NCBI GenBank assembly: GCA_021824565.1
Contig: JAKAKL010000054.1
Location: forward strand, 30,061-94,060
From: Bacteroidota bacterium
Lineage (GTDB): Bacteria; Bacteroidota; Ignavibacteria; Ignavibacteriales; Ignavibacteriaceae
Reading direction: 5' to 3'
Length of the DNA stretch: 64,000 nucleotides
Each line of letters opens with the position of its first letter. Positions within the stretch are counted from its first letter, which is position 1. Shown in pieces: positions 35,417 through 44,257 of this stretch. The notes under the pieces were generated by a model. That model made no database searches. It was not told where the DNA came from and was given only the letters and a program-made list of their open reading frames with translations. The position numbers were made by a program, and so were the translations under genes.

Positions 35417-38400
35417 TTACTTCAGCAAAATAAATTTCTTGCTGTCTGCAAAACTTCCGGCTTGCATCCTGTAATAATAAACTCCGCTTGAAAGCTTGCC
35501 TGCGTTAAATACTACGCTGTAGTTGCCGGAAGATTTTATGTCGTTCACAATCGTTTGTACTTCTCTGCCTAATACATCATATATTTTAATCGTAACCATA
35601 CCTGTCTTTGGCACAGAATAATTTATTACCGTAGACGGATTGAAAGGATTAGGATAATTCTGCGATAACTGATATGCCTTAACAATAGCCTGCTTATCGT
35701 TTTTTATCCCGGTAATTATTTTATTCTTATTTCCGTTTCGTGCATTGTTCCCTTTAAATGTTGGCCAATCGTAGCTTGCTTGATTCTCGTTTATCTTTCC
35801 GGCTTGATTAAGCTTTAAAGTGTAAACTTCTCCGTTCATGTTTCCGAATAATGCGAGACCATTATCCGTAATTAGAACTGGCGAATTTATTGCCGAACCG
35901 GTTTTGAAATACCATAACAAACTGCCTTGTTCGCTCAGGCTGTACAATGTGCCGCTGTCATCCCCGATTAGGATCTGACCATTATCCGAAATCGCTGCTG
36001 TTCCGTTTACCGGCGACCCGGTATAATATCTCCACAGAACATTCCCGTCTTTGCTCAAACATACTACCTCACCATTTGATCTGCCGACAACTATTTTCCC
36101 GCTGTCAATTATGATCGGCGATGATTTGACTTTACCGTTTTCAAAATTAGACCATTCTTTGACACCGTTATAATTCAATTTGTAAATACTGCCGTCATTA
36201 GAACCGAATATTATACTCGAATCATTTCCCAAAGCGGGAGACGATACTATTGAATCTCCGGTCGTATATGCCCAATTTATTCTTCCGCTTTTATCTACCG
36301 AATATAATTTCCCGTCGCAGCTTCCGAAATAAACATCGCCGCTCGAAGAAACAGAAGGCGATGAAACTATCGCTCCTCCGGTTTGAACAGTCCACATAAC
36401 TGTGCCGCTTCCATTCAAATCATAAATCCTTCCGGTGCTTATTCCAACGTACACGTCGCCGTTGGAACCCGCTGACGGCGATGATGTAATAATTCCTCCA
36501 AGCGCTTTATCCCACAGCGGAACGCCGTTTTGATCGAACGAATAAATCCTTGTATCGGTCGAGCCGACATAAATATGGTTTTGATCGCTTATGCAAGTTG
36601 TCGACTGTATTTGTCCGCCAGTTAAAATGTTCCAGTTTATGGTTCCAGTTGAATCAAATCTATATACTTTATCGTCAGCCGAGGTTACTAAAAAAGCGTT
36701 GGTGTCTAACTGTGCCGGAGCAGAAAATATTCCGCCGTTTGTTTTCATCTCTGCGGCATAGACGTTCACATAAACTGTAGTACTTGCATAATATGTCCTT
36801 GGATTATACAATAATAATTTTACCTGGTTTGTTCCGGTCTTCAGTTTGACATTTATTTTAGGACCGCTTCCTGCTGAATCGCCGTTTACTAACCAGATGT
36901 AAGCATAAATACTATCATAGCTGATAGTGCTTCCGCTGCCGTCTAATGTCCCGGCAGCGTATCCTTTAAAATTAGAGTCCACCCAAACTGTATCGGTCTT
37001 TATTACGGCAGTCATAATAGGCGAGGACAAAGTATAATTTCCGGAAACATAACTGCTGTCAAAATTTATACGGTATGCTGCGGCGTTTACAGTTGTATTT
37101 TTATTAATACTAATCGGCTGCGTGTATATCGCGGAATTCTTAGTTGCCGGAGTTCCATCTAAAGTATAATAGATAATTGCCGAGTCGGTAGCAGTGCTTA
37201 TAGTTACTACTTGAGGAAGGCTGTATATTCCCGGCGAAGGAGTTAAAATTATATTTCCAACTCTCATATAATAACTGCTCGAGACGGGGTCGGAATTCTG
37301 CCAATCCTTTTTATATGCTATAGCTTTCACAATAGTATTTTTATTAATATAAAATGGCGAAGTATACTTTTGTGAATTCTGTGTAGGTGTGCTTCCATCT
37401 ATTGTATAATGAATATCAGCCGAATCAGTGCTGCATGTTATGCTGACTGTTACCGGATTATTCTGTGTTCCTCCGCCTGGAGTTACATTTAGCGCAGCTA
37501 CTTTTGCGTATATCGTAAAAGTACTGTCCGATACTGCGAATAATTTTGAATCGCTTGCATCGCTGATTCTTATCTTGCATTTGTTTGAGTAAGGCGCAAC
37601 AACCGGTATGCTCCAATTATAAATTTGCCAATAAGCCGGCGCATTGGATATTATCGACTGCCACGTGTTTCCATCGTCGGTTGAATAATCAAGATTTACA
37701 TTGTTGACAAAAGATGAGTTCCATTGAATATTAAAAAACGTTGTCGACTTTAACGAATCGCCGGTTATTGAATTAGCAAAGCTGATCTTTGGTTCATTAT
37801 TAAATTCAAATACTCCCTGGATGTAGCTTCCTATCCACTTATTGTTATACTTATCTATCTTCATATCGACGACCTGATCCTGACTTGGAAAGCCCTGCTG
37901 CTGCCCGAAATAAGTAGCTTTAACGCCGTCGTACTCAACGATACCCCGTTCTGAAGCGTTGGGACATAATCCCGCCCAGATATTACCGGATGAATCTTCC
38001 GCTAAACAAGTAAACCAATCAGATGATATCTGATCGCTTAAATCGAACCGGCTCCAATTCGTTCCGTCGTATTTGAAGAGAAGCAAGCTGTCCGTACTGC
38101 ACCACAAATTTCCTTTTTTGTCAACCAGAAGCGAGTGCACGTTTTCATTTGTTAACGCAGAGTTTGTTGAATTGAATATCTGCCAGCTCGTACCATTGAA
38201 CTTTGCAATCCCGGCGGGTGTATAGGAATAATAGCTGCCGACCATTGCGAGCCAAACATTCCCATTCTTATCAGTCTTAACGCATGTAATATTGTTGGAA
38301 GGCAATACGGAATTTGAAGTGCTGTAATGTGTAAAGTTTGTCCCATCGTATTTATATACTCCGTCACTCATAGTTCCGATCCAAAGGTTCCCTGATGAGT

Positions 38401-38824
38401 CTGCATCCATCGATAAGATCATTTCAGGTCCTAGTCCGGGAATCGCAGTCCAGTTAGTGCCGTCAAACTTAACTAATGAACTCGACCCGATTACTCCAAA
38501 ATAAAGGCTGCCTTTATATTTGGCTATGGCTTGTACAGTACTCTCAGAAGTAAACAGAGAATTCCCGCTGTTATATGTTGTCCACTTGCTTCCGTCGAAC
38601 TTAGAAGCGCCGCCGGATGTACCAAACCATACCGATCCTGCGCTGTCGATGTAAACGCAATTTACGCTATCGCCGCTTAGACCGGAATTGGACGTATTGT
38701 ATGTTGTCCATCCATTCTGCGCTGACGCAGATGTTAGAAATAATATTGAAACAAAAAGGTAAGTGAATAGCTTTGTATACGCCGCTGTTAACAGTCCGTT
38801 ATCGTATGAAAGATTGATTCCCAT
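35417..38824 (-). CDS. Large T9SS protein with two propellers and chitobiase-like repeats
   Basis: A 1135-residue exported protein. After an N-terminal signal (about residues 18-36) comes a two-component-regulator-type propeller (about 40-345; repeats like NSVWFGTSGGASKFDGSKW). An Ig-like domain follows (about 350-445), then two chitobiase/FN3-associated repeats (about 450-605; HYTIDGSTPTQNS and YYTLDGTPATKNS). A second, PQQ-like propeller (about 690-1020) carries repeats such as GDVYFGSCDGKLYSVDKSG. A T9SS sorting domain ([17 protein letters not shown] to LLK) ends the protein. The start ATG follows GGAGG. Export to the cell surface is well supported; the ligand is unknown. Confidence 0.88.
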   Translation of the reverse strand: MGINLSYDNGLLTAAYTKLFTYLFVSILFLTSASAQNGWTTYNTSNSGLSGDSVNCVYIDSAGSVWFGTSGGASKFDGSKWTTYNSGNSLFTSESTVQAIAKYKGSLYFGVIGSSSLVKFDGTNWTAIPGLGPEMILSMDADSSGNLWIGTMSDGVYKYDGTNFTHYSTSNSVLPSNNITCVKTDKNGNVWLAMVGSYYSYTPAGIAKFNGTSWQIFNSTNSALTNENVHSLLVDKKGNLWCSTDSLLLFKYDGTNWSRFDLSDQISSDWFTCLAEDSSGNIWAGLCPNASERGIVEYDGVKATYFGQQQGFPSQDQVVDMKIDKYNNKWIGSYIQGVFEFNNEPKISFANSITGDSLKSTTFFNIQWNSSFVNNVNLDYSTDDGNTWQSIISNAPAYWQIYNWSIPVVAPYSNKCKIRISDASDSKLFAVSDSTFTIYAKVAALNVTPGGGTQNNPVTVSITCSTDSADIHYTIDGSTPTQNSQKYTSPFYINKNTIVKAIAYKKDWQNSDPVSSSYYMRVGNIILTPSPGIYSLPQVVTISTATDSAIIYYTLDGTPATKNSAIYTQPISINKNTTVNAAAYRINFDSSYVSGNYTLSSPIMTAVIKTDTVWVDSNFKGYAAGTLDGSGSTISYDSIYAYIWLVNGDSAGSGPKINVKLKTGTNQVKLLLYNPRTYYASTTVYVNVYAAEMKTNGGIFSAPAQLDTNAFLVTSADDKVYRFDSTGTINWNILTGGQIQSTTCISDQNHIYVGSTDTRIYSFDQNGVPLWDKALGGIITSSPSAGSNGDVYVGISTGRIYDLNGSGTVMWTVQTGGAIVSSPSVSSSGDVYFGSCDGKLYSVDKSGRINWAYTTGDSIVSSPALGNDSSIIFGSNDGSIYKLNYNGVKEWSNFENGKVKSSPIIIDSGKIVVGRSNGEVVCLSKDGNVLWRYYTGSPVNGTAAISDNGQILIGDDSGTLYSLSEQGSLLWYFKTGSAINSPVLITDNGLALFGNMNGEVYTLKLNQAGKINENQASYDWPTFKGNNARNGNKNKIITGIKNDKQAIVKAYQLSQNYPNPFNPSTVINYSVPKTGMVTIKIYDVLGREVQTIVNDIKSSGNYSVVFNAGKLSSGVYYYRMQAGSFADSKKFILLK

Positions 38825-39164
38825 CCGGGACCTCCATATTTAGTATGTTTATAATATCTGTTCTTTCAGATACCGCCGACGATTCTTATTAGAACAGATT
38901 TTCTTAGTATTCCTGTCTGTTTTTCTTTCCCCGGAATTCTTACTTATCACATACTATTATCTTCAAATCAATACGAATCTTATCTTCCCTTCTTAATATC
39001 AAACACCTTATTACTAATCAAATAAAATCCCGGTTGTATAATTTCAGCTTATAAAAAATAATCTGAAATTGCTCCGTCTAAAATAATAAAACTTCTTCAT
39101 TTCGCATATTAATAAATTATTTTTTTAACAGTTTTGTCCTGGTAAAAAAATACTAGTTACTCAT
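38825..39164. other. Intergenic region without recognisable gene
   Basis: About 340 bp upstream of the 1135-residue T9SS protein. It contains AT-rich DNA and the ribosome-binding site of that gene. No RNA gene, repeat or convincing open frame was seen; the promoter of the downstream gene probably lies here. Confidence 0.6.
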
Positions 39165-41207
39165 TTATTTCAGCAAAATAAATTTCTTGCTGTCTGCAAA
39201 GCTTCCGGCTTGCATCCTGTAATAATATATTCCGCTTGCAAGTTTGCTTCCGTCAAATTCTACTTCATAACTGCCGGTTGACTTCTCCGCGTCGATTAAC
39301 GTTGTTATCTCCTTTCCCAACGCGTCATATACTTTTATCGTTACAAAACTTGCTTTAGGTATTGAATAGCTTATCGTTGTTGTCGGATTAAATGGATTAG
39401 GATAATTTTGAGATAAAATATAGTCAGAAGGCAAAAAAACTTTATTATCGTAAACTCCGGTAATCATTTCTGAAAGAGGGCGTCTCCAAACGCCATTATT
39501 AGTACCTGCATAAAGATTAGTATCTATGATTGTAAGAGCATATACATTAGTAACTGACATTCCATCGTTAACGGTTTTTATAGCAGTATCATTACTATTT
39601 AATTCAAAAACACTTCCATAAGCTGCGGTAAAGACACTATTCCCTTTTGCTGCAAGAGTAATAACATTTGTATTAGCCATATTTTTATCGACAGTTGCCC
39701 AGTTGGAGCCATTGTCAGTTGTATAAAACACTCCGTTGCTTGTTCCGGCAAATACATTGTTGCCGCTGAAGGTAAGTGAATTGATAAAATAAGTAGATAG
39801 TCCATTATTAATGGGTGTCCAATTTGCCCCATCGTCTGTCGAAAGAAATACTCCGCCATCAGTAGCGGCATATAGATTATTCCCGTTGAACTCTAAAGCG
39901 TTGACATCCTGCCGTCCATAATTCATAGACCAGGAAGTGCCATTATTAGTTGAAAGGATAATTCCTTGATAATATGTTGCAGCAAACAAATAATTTCCTC
40001 TAACTGCCAAGGCACGAATATCAAGATCTAATAATCCGTTATTTATAGCATTCCAACTTTCTCCATTGTTTGAAGACATGAAAATTCCTCCGCCGTTTGT
40101 TCCGGCATATAGATAATTTCCGCTTACTGCTAATGATGTCACCATAAGATTGGTCAAACCATTATTAACTGAAGTCCAGGTTGAACCATTGTCGGTAGAA
40201 AGAAATACTCCGCCAAAGTAAGTGCCCGCATATATATTTGTACCGTTTGAGACAAGAATATACGCATTTGTGTTCGTTATACCGTTAGTAACACTTGTCC
40301 AATTCGTTCCATTATTTGTACTGACAAATACACCGCATCCATAAGTTCCAGCAAATAGATTAGTACCGTTAACAGCAAAAGAAAAGACGGGGCATTTTGG
40401 TAAGCCGTTATTAACCGCAGTCCAGTTTGCTCCGTTATTAGTGGAAAGGAAAACTCCGCTTGATGTGCCGGCAAACAGATTATTGCCGTTAGCAATTAGT
40501 GAATGAATATTGAAGTCTGTTAACCCGCTATTCATCTGAGCCCAATTTACACCATTATTAGTTGAAAGAAAAACTCCGCCATTAATACCTGCAAATAGAT
40601 TATTACCGTTGGAAATTAATGAAGTAACATAATCTAGTCCGCTATTAATCTCAGTCCAGCTTGTGCCATTATTAGTAGATAGGTATAAACCTAATGATGT
40701 TCCCGCAAATAAATTAGAACCGTCAACAAGCAGTGTAAGGACATTAGAATATTCTATTCCATTACTGACAGATTTCCAGCTTGTTCCATTATTCGTAGAA
40801 AGAAAGACACCGCCGCCATTTGTTCCCGCAAATAAGTTACTTCCGCTTACGGCTAGTGAAGTAATAGTAATGTTTGTTATTCCGCTGTCAATTACCGTCC
40901 ATTTTGTCCCGTTATTTGTAGATAGAAATACAGCGCCTTCGGCTCCGGCAAAAATATTGTTTCCTATTACAGCAAGCGAGTTAATAAATAATGTCGTTAA
41001 TCCATTATTTACTGCAATCCAATTTCCGCCGTTGTTTGTAGAAAGATATATACCACCGCCATTTGTTCCTGCGAGAAGATTATTATTGCAAACAGCTAAT
41101 GCTGTAACTTCCCCGCCATAAGGTCCATTTGTCTGCACCCATTGGGCTTTTGATATAAAGCTAAGGTTAAATAAAAATACAATCAGAACTAAAAATTTCT
41201 TCTTCAT
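39165..41207 (-). CDS. Secreted repeat propeller protein with T9SS sorting domain
   Basis: A 680-residue exported protein. A signal peptide (about residues 1-21) is followed by about 14 tandem repeats of roughly 42 residues of the form LFAGTNGGGVFLSTNNGT-W, resembling BNR/sortilin-type propeller blades. A T9SS type-A sorting domain ([18 protein letters not shown] to LLK) ends it. The ATG at 41205-41207 with AAGGAG is chosen over an upstream in-frame start. The repeats are similar at the DNA level, so the count may vary between strains. The sorting domain is nearly identical to that of the neighbouring gene at 41309. Binding to a surface or extracellular ligand is likely. Confidence 0.88.
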   Translation of the reverse strand: MKKKFLVLIVFLFNLSFISKAQWVQTNGPYGGEVTALAVCNNNLLAGTNGGGIYLSTNNGGNWIAVNNGLTTLFINSLAVIGNNIFAGAEGAVFLSTNNGTKWTVIDSGITNITITSLAVSGSNLFAGTNGGGVFLSTNNGTSWKSVSNGIEYSNVLTLLVDGSNLFAGTSLGLYLSTNNGTSWTEINSGLDYVTSLISNGNNLFAGINGGVFLSTNNGVNWAQMNSGLTDFNIHSLIANGNNLFAGTSSGVFLSTNNGANWTAVNNGLPKCPVFSFAVNGTNLFAGTYGCGVFVSTNNGTNWTSVTNGITNTNAYILVSNGTNIYAGTYFGGVFLSTDNGSTWTSVNNGLTNLMVTSLAVSGNYLYAGTNGGGIFMSSNNGESWNAINNGLLDLDIRALAVRGNYLFAATYYQGIILSTNNGTSWSMNYGRQDVNALEFNGNNLYAATDGGVFLSTDDGANWTPINNGLSTYFINSLTFSGNNVFAGTSNGVFYTTDNGSNWATVDKNMANTNVITLAAKGNSVFTAAYGSVFELNSNDTAIKTVNDGMSVTNVYALTIIDTNLYAGTNNGVWRRPLSEMITGVYDNKVFLPSDYILSQNYPNPFNPTTTISYSIPKASFVTIKVYDALGKEITTLIDAEKSTGSYEVEFDGSKLASGIYYYRMQAGSFADSKKFILLK

Positions 41208-41308
41208 TATTATCTCCTTGTTACGTGAATTGATTTCTTGTTTTTCCATCCGCTGCTCTTAAAAACCCATGCGGTGAAAAAATCTTAACTGTAATTTAGA
41301 TATATATT

Positions 41309-42238
41309 CTACTTCAGCAAAATAAATTTCTTGCTGTCTGCAAAACTGCTTGCTTGCATCCTGTAATAATATATTCCGCTCGCTAGTTTACTTCCGTCAA
41401 ATTCTACTTCATAACTGCCGGTTGGCTTCTCCGCGTTGACTAACGTCGTTATCTCCTTTCCTAATGCATCATATATTTTTATTGTTACAAAGCTTGCTTT
41501 AGGTATTGAATAGCTTATTGTCGTTGTCGGGTTAAATGGATTAGGATAGTTCTGGCTAAGAGTATACTCTTTGGGAGCCTCTGTTGTTTGTTTAATTGAA
41601 GTAACAGTTAATGTGGGATATGCGTCCCTTTCGACCTGGAAAGATATAAACAACGAATCTTTTGAATATATATCTGCAAGGCTGTCAACAGAATAATTTT
41701 TTATCTGCCATAGTTCTTGGACACTGTTAATGCTTTTTAGTGTATCACTGTAATTAACTTCAGCCTTTAGACTATCTCTAATCTTCTGGATTTCATCATG
41801 CGGAATTGTTAGTTTATATACAACGTCTAAGCGCCCTCCATAATATTTTGGCGCCGTAATTATTATTGAATCTTTAACAAACCGCTCGCTATAATAAGCA
41901 TAAATAACTTGTTTCCCATCTTGAGCGGGAATACCTAATTGACTTGGTATAAGCACCCATGTCCATGTTTCGGAAACGCCTGGTGCATAATGGTACATTC
42001 CAAGAACATTAGAACAAGGTCTTTGGAAATATATATTATTAAAAGAAATATCTGTCATACATGAATTCCCGGCAAGACTGATAGTATCCGCAGTATTATT
42101 TGTGAAAGTAACACTTACATTCATCGAATCGCCGTATGAATAAGTGCTTTTGTCTGTTTTCATCGTCCACGTACCCTGCGCAGAACATTCAAGGATTAAG
42201 AACAAGCTTATGATCAATGTCTTAAATAAAGTTTTCAT
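41309..42238 (-). CDS. Secreted Ig-like/BsuPI-like protein with T9SS sorting domain
   Basis: A 309-residue exported protein (signal peptide about residues 1-20). An N-terminal beta domain (about 22-130; TDKSTYSYGDSMNVSVTFTN) resembles the intracellular-proteinase-inhibitor (BsuPI) fold, but this is a weak match. A helical middle region (about 150-215) and a T9SS sorting domain (about 225-309) follow. The sorting domain closely matches that of the protein at 39165, with matching DNA, suggesting recent duplication or gene conversion. The two genes are in the same orientation with a gap of about 100 bp and may be co-transcribed. Confidence 0.82.
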   Translation of the reverse strand: MKTLFKTLIISLFLILECSAQGTWTMKTDKSTYSYGDSMNVSVTFTNNTADTISLAGNSCMTDISFNNIYFQRPCSNVLGMYHYAPGVSETWTWVLIPSQLGIPAQDGKQVIYAYYSERFVKDSIIITAPKYYGGRLDVVYKLTIPHDEIQKIRDSLKAEVNYSDTLKSINSVQELWQIKNYSVDSLADIYSKDSLFISFQVERDAYPTLTVTSIKQTTEAPKEYTLSQNYPNPFNPTTTISYSIPKASFVTIKIYDALGKEITTLVNAEKPTGSYEVEFDGSKLASGIYYYRMQASSFADSKKFILLK

Positions 42239-42303
42239 TTTTATTCTCCTTCCTGGTTTTCAAAAAATATAACGAAGTCATTGTTAAAATGCACCCGGTA
42301 AAT

Positions 42304-42330
42304 GTAGAGACGATCCGGTGGATCGTCTCT
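42304..42330. repeat. REP-like hairpin 1
   Basis: AGAGACGATCC and GGATCGTCTCT form an 11-bp perfect stem around the loop GGT (42306-42330), preceded by GT. It lies in the 374-bp gap between the T9SS protein at 41309 and the gene at 42613. That gap otherwise holds no gene that I can recognise. Confidence 0.75.
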
Positions 42331-42466
42331 GACGCCGTAATATCTATCTCTCTTCTATTTTGCTGCGCTTATATTTTTAAACGCTGTTAATATAATTCCG
42401 TTTTTTTATCTTGCAGTTCCTTCGCGGTATTTATTATTAAACGTTGTCATTGCAATTGTTTTGAGC

Positions 42467-42488
42467 CGGGGCACCGCCCCGTCTCTAC
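42467..42488. repeat. REP-like hairpin 2 (opposite orientation)
   Basis: CGGGGC and GCCCCG form a stem around the loop ACC (42467-42481), followed by GTCTCTAC. It is the inverse orientation of hairpins 1 and 3, which begin GTAGAGAC with loop GGT. Confidence 0.7.
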
Positions 42489-42507
42489 TTTTAATTTTTC
42501 TTTAATC

Positions 42508-42533
42508 GTAGAGACGACCCGGTGGGTCGTCTC
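42508..42533. repeat. REP-like hairpin 3
   Basis: GAGACGACCC and GGGTCGTCTC form a 10-bp perfect stem around the loop GGT (42511-42533), preceded by GTA. Compared with hairpin 1, both sides of the stem have changed together (GATCC/GGATC versus GACCC/GGGTC). With hairpin 2 it makes an inverted pair whose GTCTCTAC and GTAGAGAC arms are also complementary. Confidence 0.75.
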
Positions 42534-42612
42534 CAACACCTCATCAATTTCTAAAATGCCGAAAGCGAGATCGCTGTCCTCTTGAGTCACTACTTATTAT
42601 AATATACGTTTT

Positions 42613-43194
42613 TTACTTAAATGTCCTTGCTGAATCTTCTGTTAAATCAAAACAATTGAATAAATTTTCTTTAATGTTGTCAACATCTTTATTTAATACT
42701 AAAAATCCTGAGTAGTCGTCCCTTACAAATTCTATCCTTTTATATATTTCCCTTAGTTTTAGTTTATCTGGTCTGTATTCTTTAGGAACTATTTCCTTCT
42801 CATAATGCAATAAGTTTGACAAATATTTATGATCTGATGTTGGTAATTCTGATGGTATAAAACATACCCCTATCTTTTTATCCAAAGTATTCCCAGATTT
42901 TAATGTAATTAATACTTTTCTACTACCATAATCGGCGTACTCTTTAATATGCTTTTTCAATAGTTCATACATAATTAAAATACTTTTACTCTGTAGTTTG
43001 TGTGTGTAATCGAAACGACACATTCCAAGCTTTGCCAATTCTGTGCGAAAAGCATCTATAAATTGTTTCCAAACTATTAATTCGATTGCCCTTCTCAATT
43101 CAAGTGCACAATAAGTCAAACTTACAACATCATCAAATTCTAGCAGATCATTTGTTCGAAGCAAATAATCATCAATTAATATTTTATATTTCAT
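42613..43194 (-). CDS. Uncharacterised cytoplasmic protein
   Basis: A 193-residue protein without signal or membrane helix, which I do not recognise. It is mostly helical, with an N-terminal segment SLTYCALELRRAIELIVWKQ and a Lys/Glu-rich C-terminus. It sits between two repeat-rich gene-poor stretches (42.2-42.6 and 43.2-44.2 kb) and resembles accessory-region proteins in context. The ATG at 43192-43194 has no obvious ribosome-binding site. A role in defence or mobile-element biology is possible but unsupported. Confidence 0.65.
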   Translation of the reverse strand: MKYKILIDDYLLRTNDLLEFDDVVSLTYCALELRRAIELIVWKQFIDAFRTELAKLGMCRFDYTHKLQSKSILIMYELLKKHIKEYADYGSRKVLITLKSGNTLDKKIGVCFIPSELPTSDHKYLSNLLHYEKEIVPKEYRPDKLKLREIYKRIEFVRDDYSGFLVLNKDVDNIKENLFNCFDLTEDSARTFK

Positions 43195-44042
43195 TAAAAC
43201 TACTCAAAGATTATTAAAACGATTTTTCCCCCGCACGTAATTATTTTCCATCTAATATAAATGCACGCGTGCTGTGCACGTATATTCTTTCCTAAATTCT
43301 TCAGCTATATATATTACAAGATGCAGATGAACTACTCACCTCGAACGCAAAGAGCTTTCGTTCATCTGCACCTGCTGTGTAGGGCGGAATTCAATTTAAA
43401 ATGCTGAATGTACAATGTAAAATTAAAAAACCTGCATCCACCCCGCTTAGGCAAATCTAAGCGAGGCGAACCATCCAACACTCCGGATTTAAAAGAACAA
43501 TCCCGCCCCTTATCAATGTCAAAGTCTCTGAATGAAAGGCACATTATTAATGAGCACTTCAGGACCCGCTAATATTTCAGCTTATGTTTCGGACTATCTG
43601 CCGTGAAATATTTATTAGGCAGTTAGACCCTCTTATATAAATTTATTTTTGGACGAATTTATTAAAAGAGGAATACATTTTCGAGCAGGATAAAATTCTG
43701 CTATGCCGGTTTTCACGCAAGCGCAATTATCAGCATAGCAGTTTGTTTTGATATATGATGGGACACTGGATGCCGTGATTAATAATTTTTTGGGAGACTG
43801 TATTGCTGACAGGTTTAATAAGGTTAGATACTTAAGCGCACGCAGCATATTTGCCGCGAGGCGGTCAATTATGGATACCAGCCTTTTGCTTAGAGTTCCT
43901 CTTATGTTTCGAGCCCAATTCAATTCTTACTCCACTTAAGTTTTTCTTTCGTACAACTTAATTAAGAACCACTTACTTTAGGTCAAAAATCGGGTATTAT
44001 TTATTTAATGTCAATACTTGTATAAAACTATTTTTAAGATAT

Positions 44043-44075
44043 AAGGATGACATCCTTCTGAAAGATGTCATTCTT
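44043..44075. repeat. Isolated hairpin
   Basis: AAGGATGACATC (44043-44054) pairs with GATGTCATTCTT (44064-44075) over 12 bp with one G-U pair and a 9-nt loop. It is not followed by a T tract and sits far from any gene end, so it is more likely a dispersed repeat than a terminator. Confidence 0.5.
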
Positions 44076-44170
44076 AAATTGTGAAAATATCGCTGTCTCT
44101 TTTAAAATAAGTTAGTTTCTTGCGGATAAGGCTGACATTTCTTCTCGCTTCACAATGATTTTTCCCTTAT

Positions 44171-44219
44171 TTATATTTTGTATAAATAAAAATATTATTT
44201 ATATTTAGTCTAAATAAAA
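44171..44219. promoter_or_regulatory. Candidate tandem operator upstream of the barrel gene
   Basis: Two 21-bp direct repeats begin at 44171 and 44199, 28 bp apart, and differ at two positions. The second contains the palindrome TATTTAGTCTAAATA, similar in style to DtxR/IdeR-type metalloregulator boxes (TTTAGNCTAAA). They lie about 40-85 bp upstream of the start at 44258. The identity of the regulator is a guess. Confidence 0.45.
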
Positions 44220-44257
44220 TTTATCACTATTAACACTTATACACGATAGGAGTATCT

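Larger units (their letters stand above)
43195..44257. other. Gene-poor repeat-rich intergenic region
   Basis: About 1.06 kb without a convincing gene. It holds a hairpin at 43444-43463 (CGCTTAG / CTAAGCG), a hairpin with a 12-bp stem at 44043-44075 and a short degraded open frame at 43633-43923 whose NCYADNCA resembles the ATC hydrolase at 33815. It also holds a palindromic direct repeat near 44171-44219. The open frames of 60-100 codons here lack family features and look spurious. Confidence 0.6.

Noticed and set aside
43362..43544. 60-codon open frame
   Set aside because: Low-complexity intergenic sequence containing a hairpin; no family features and no ribosome-binding site.
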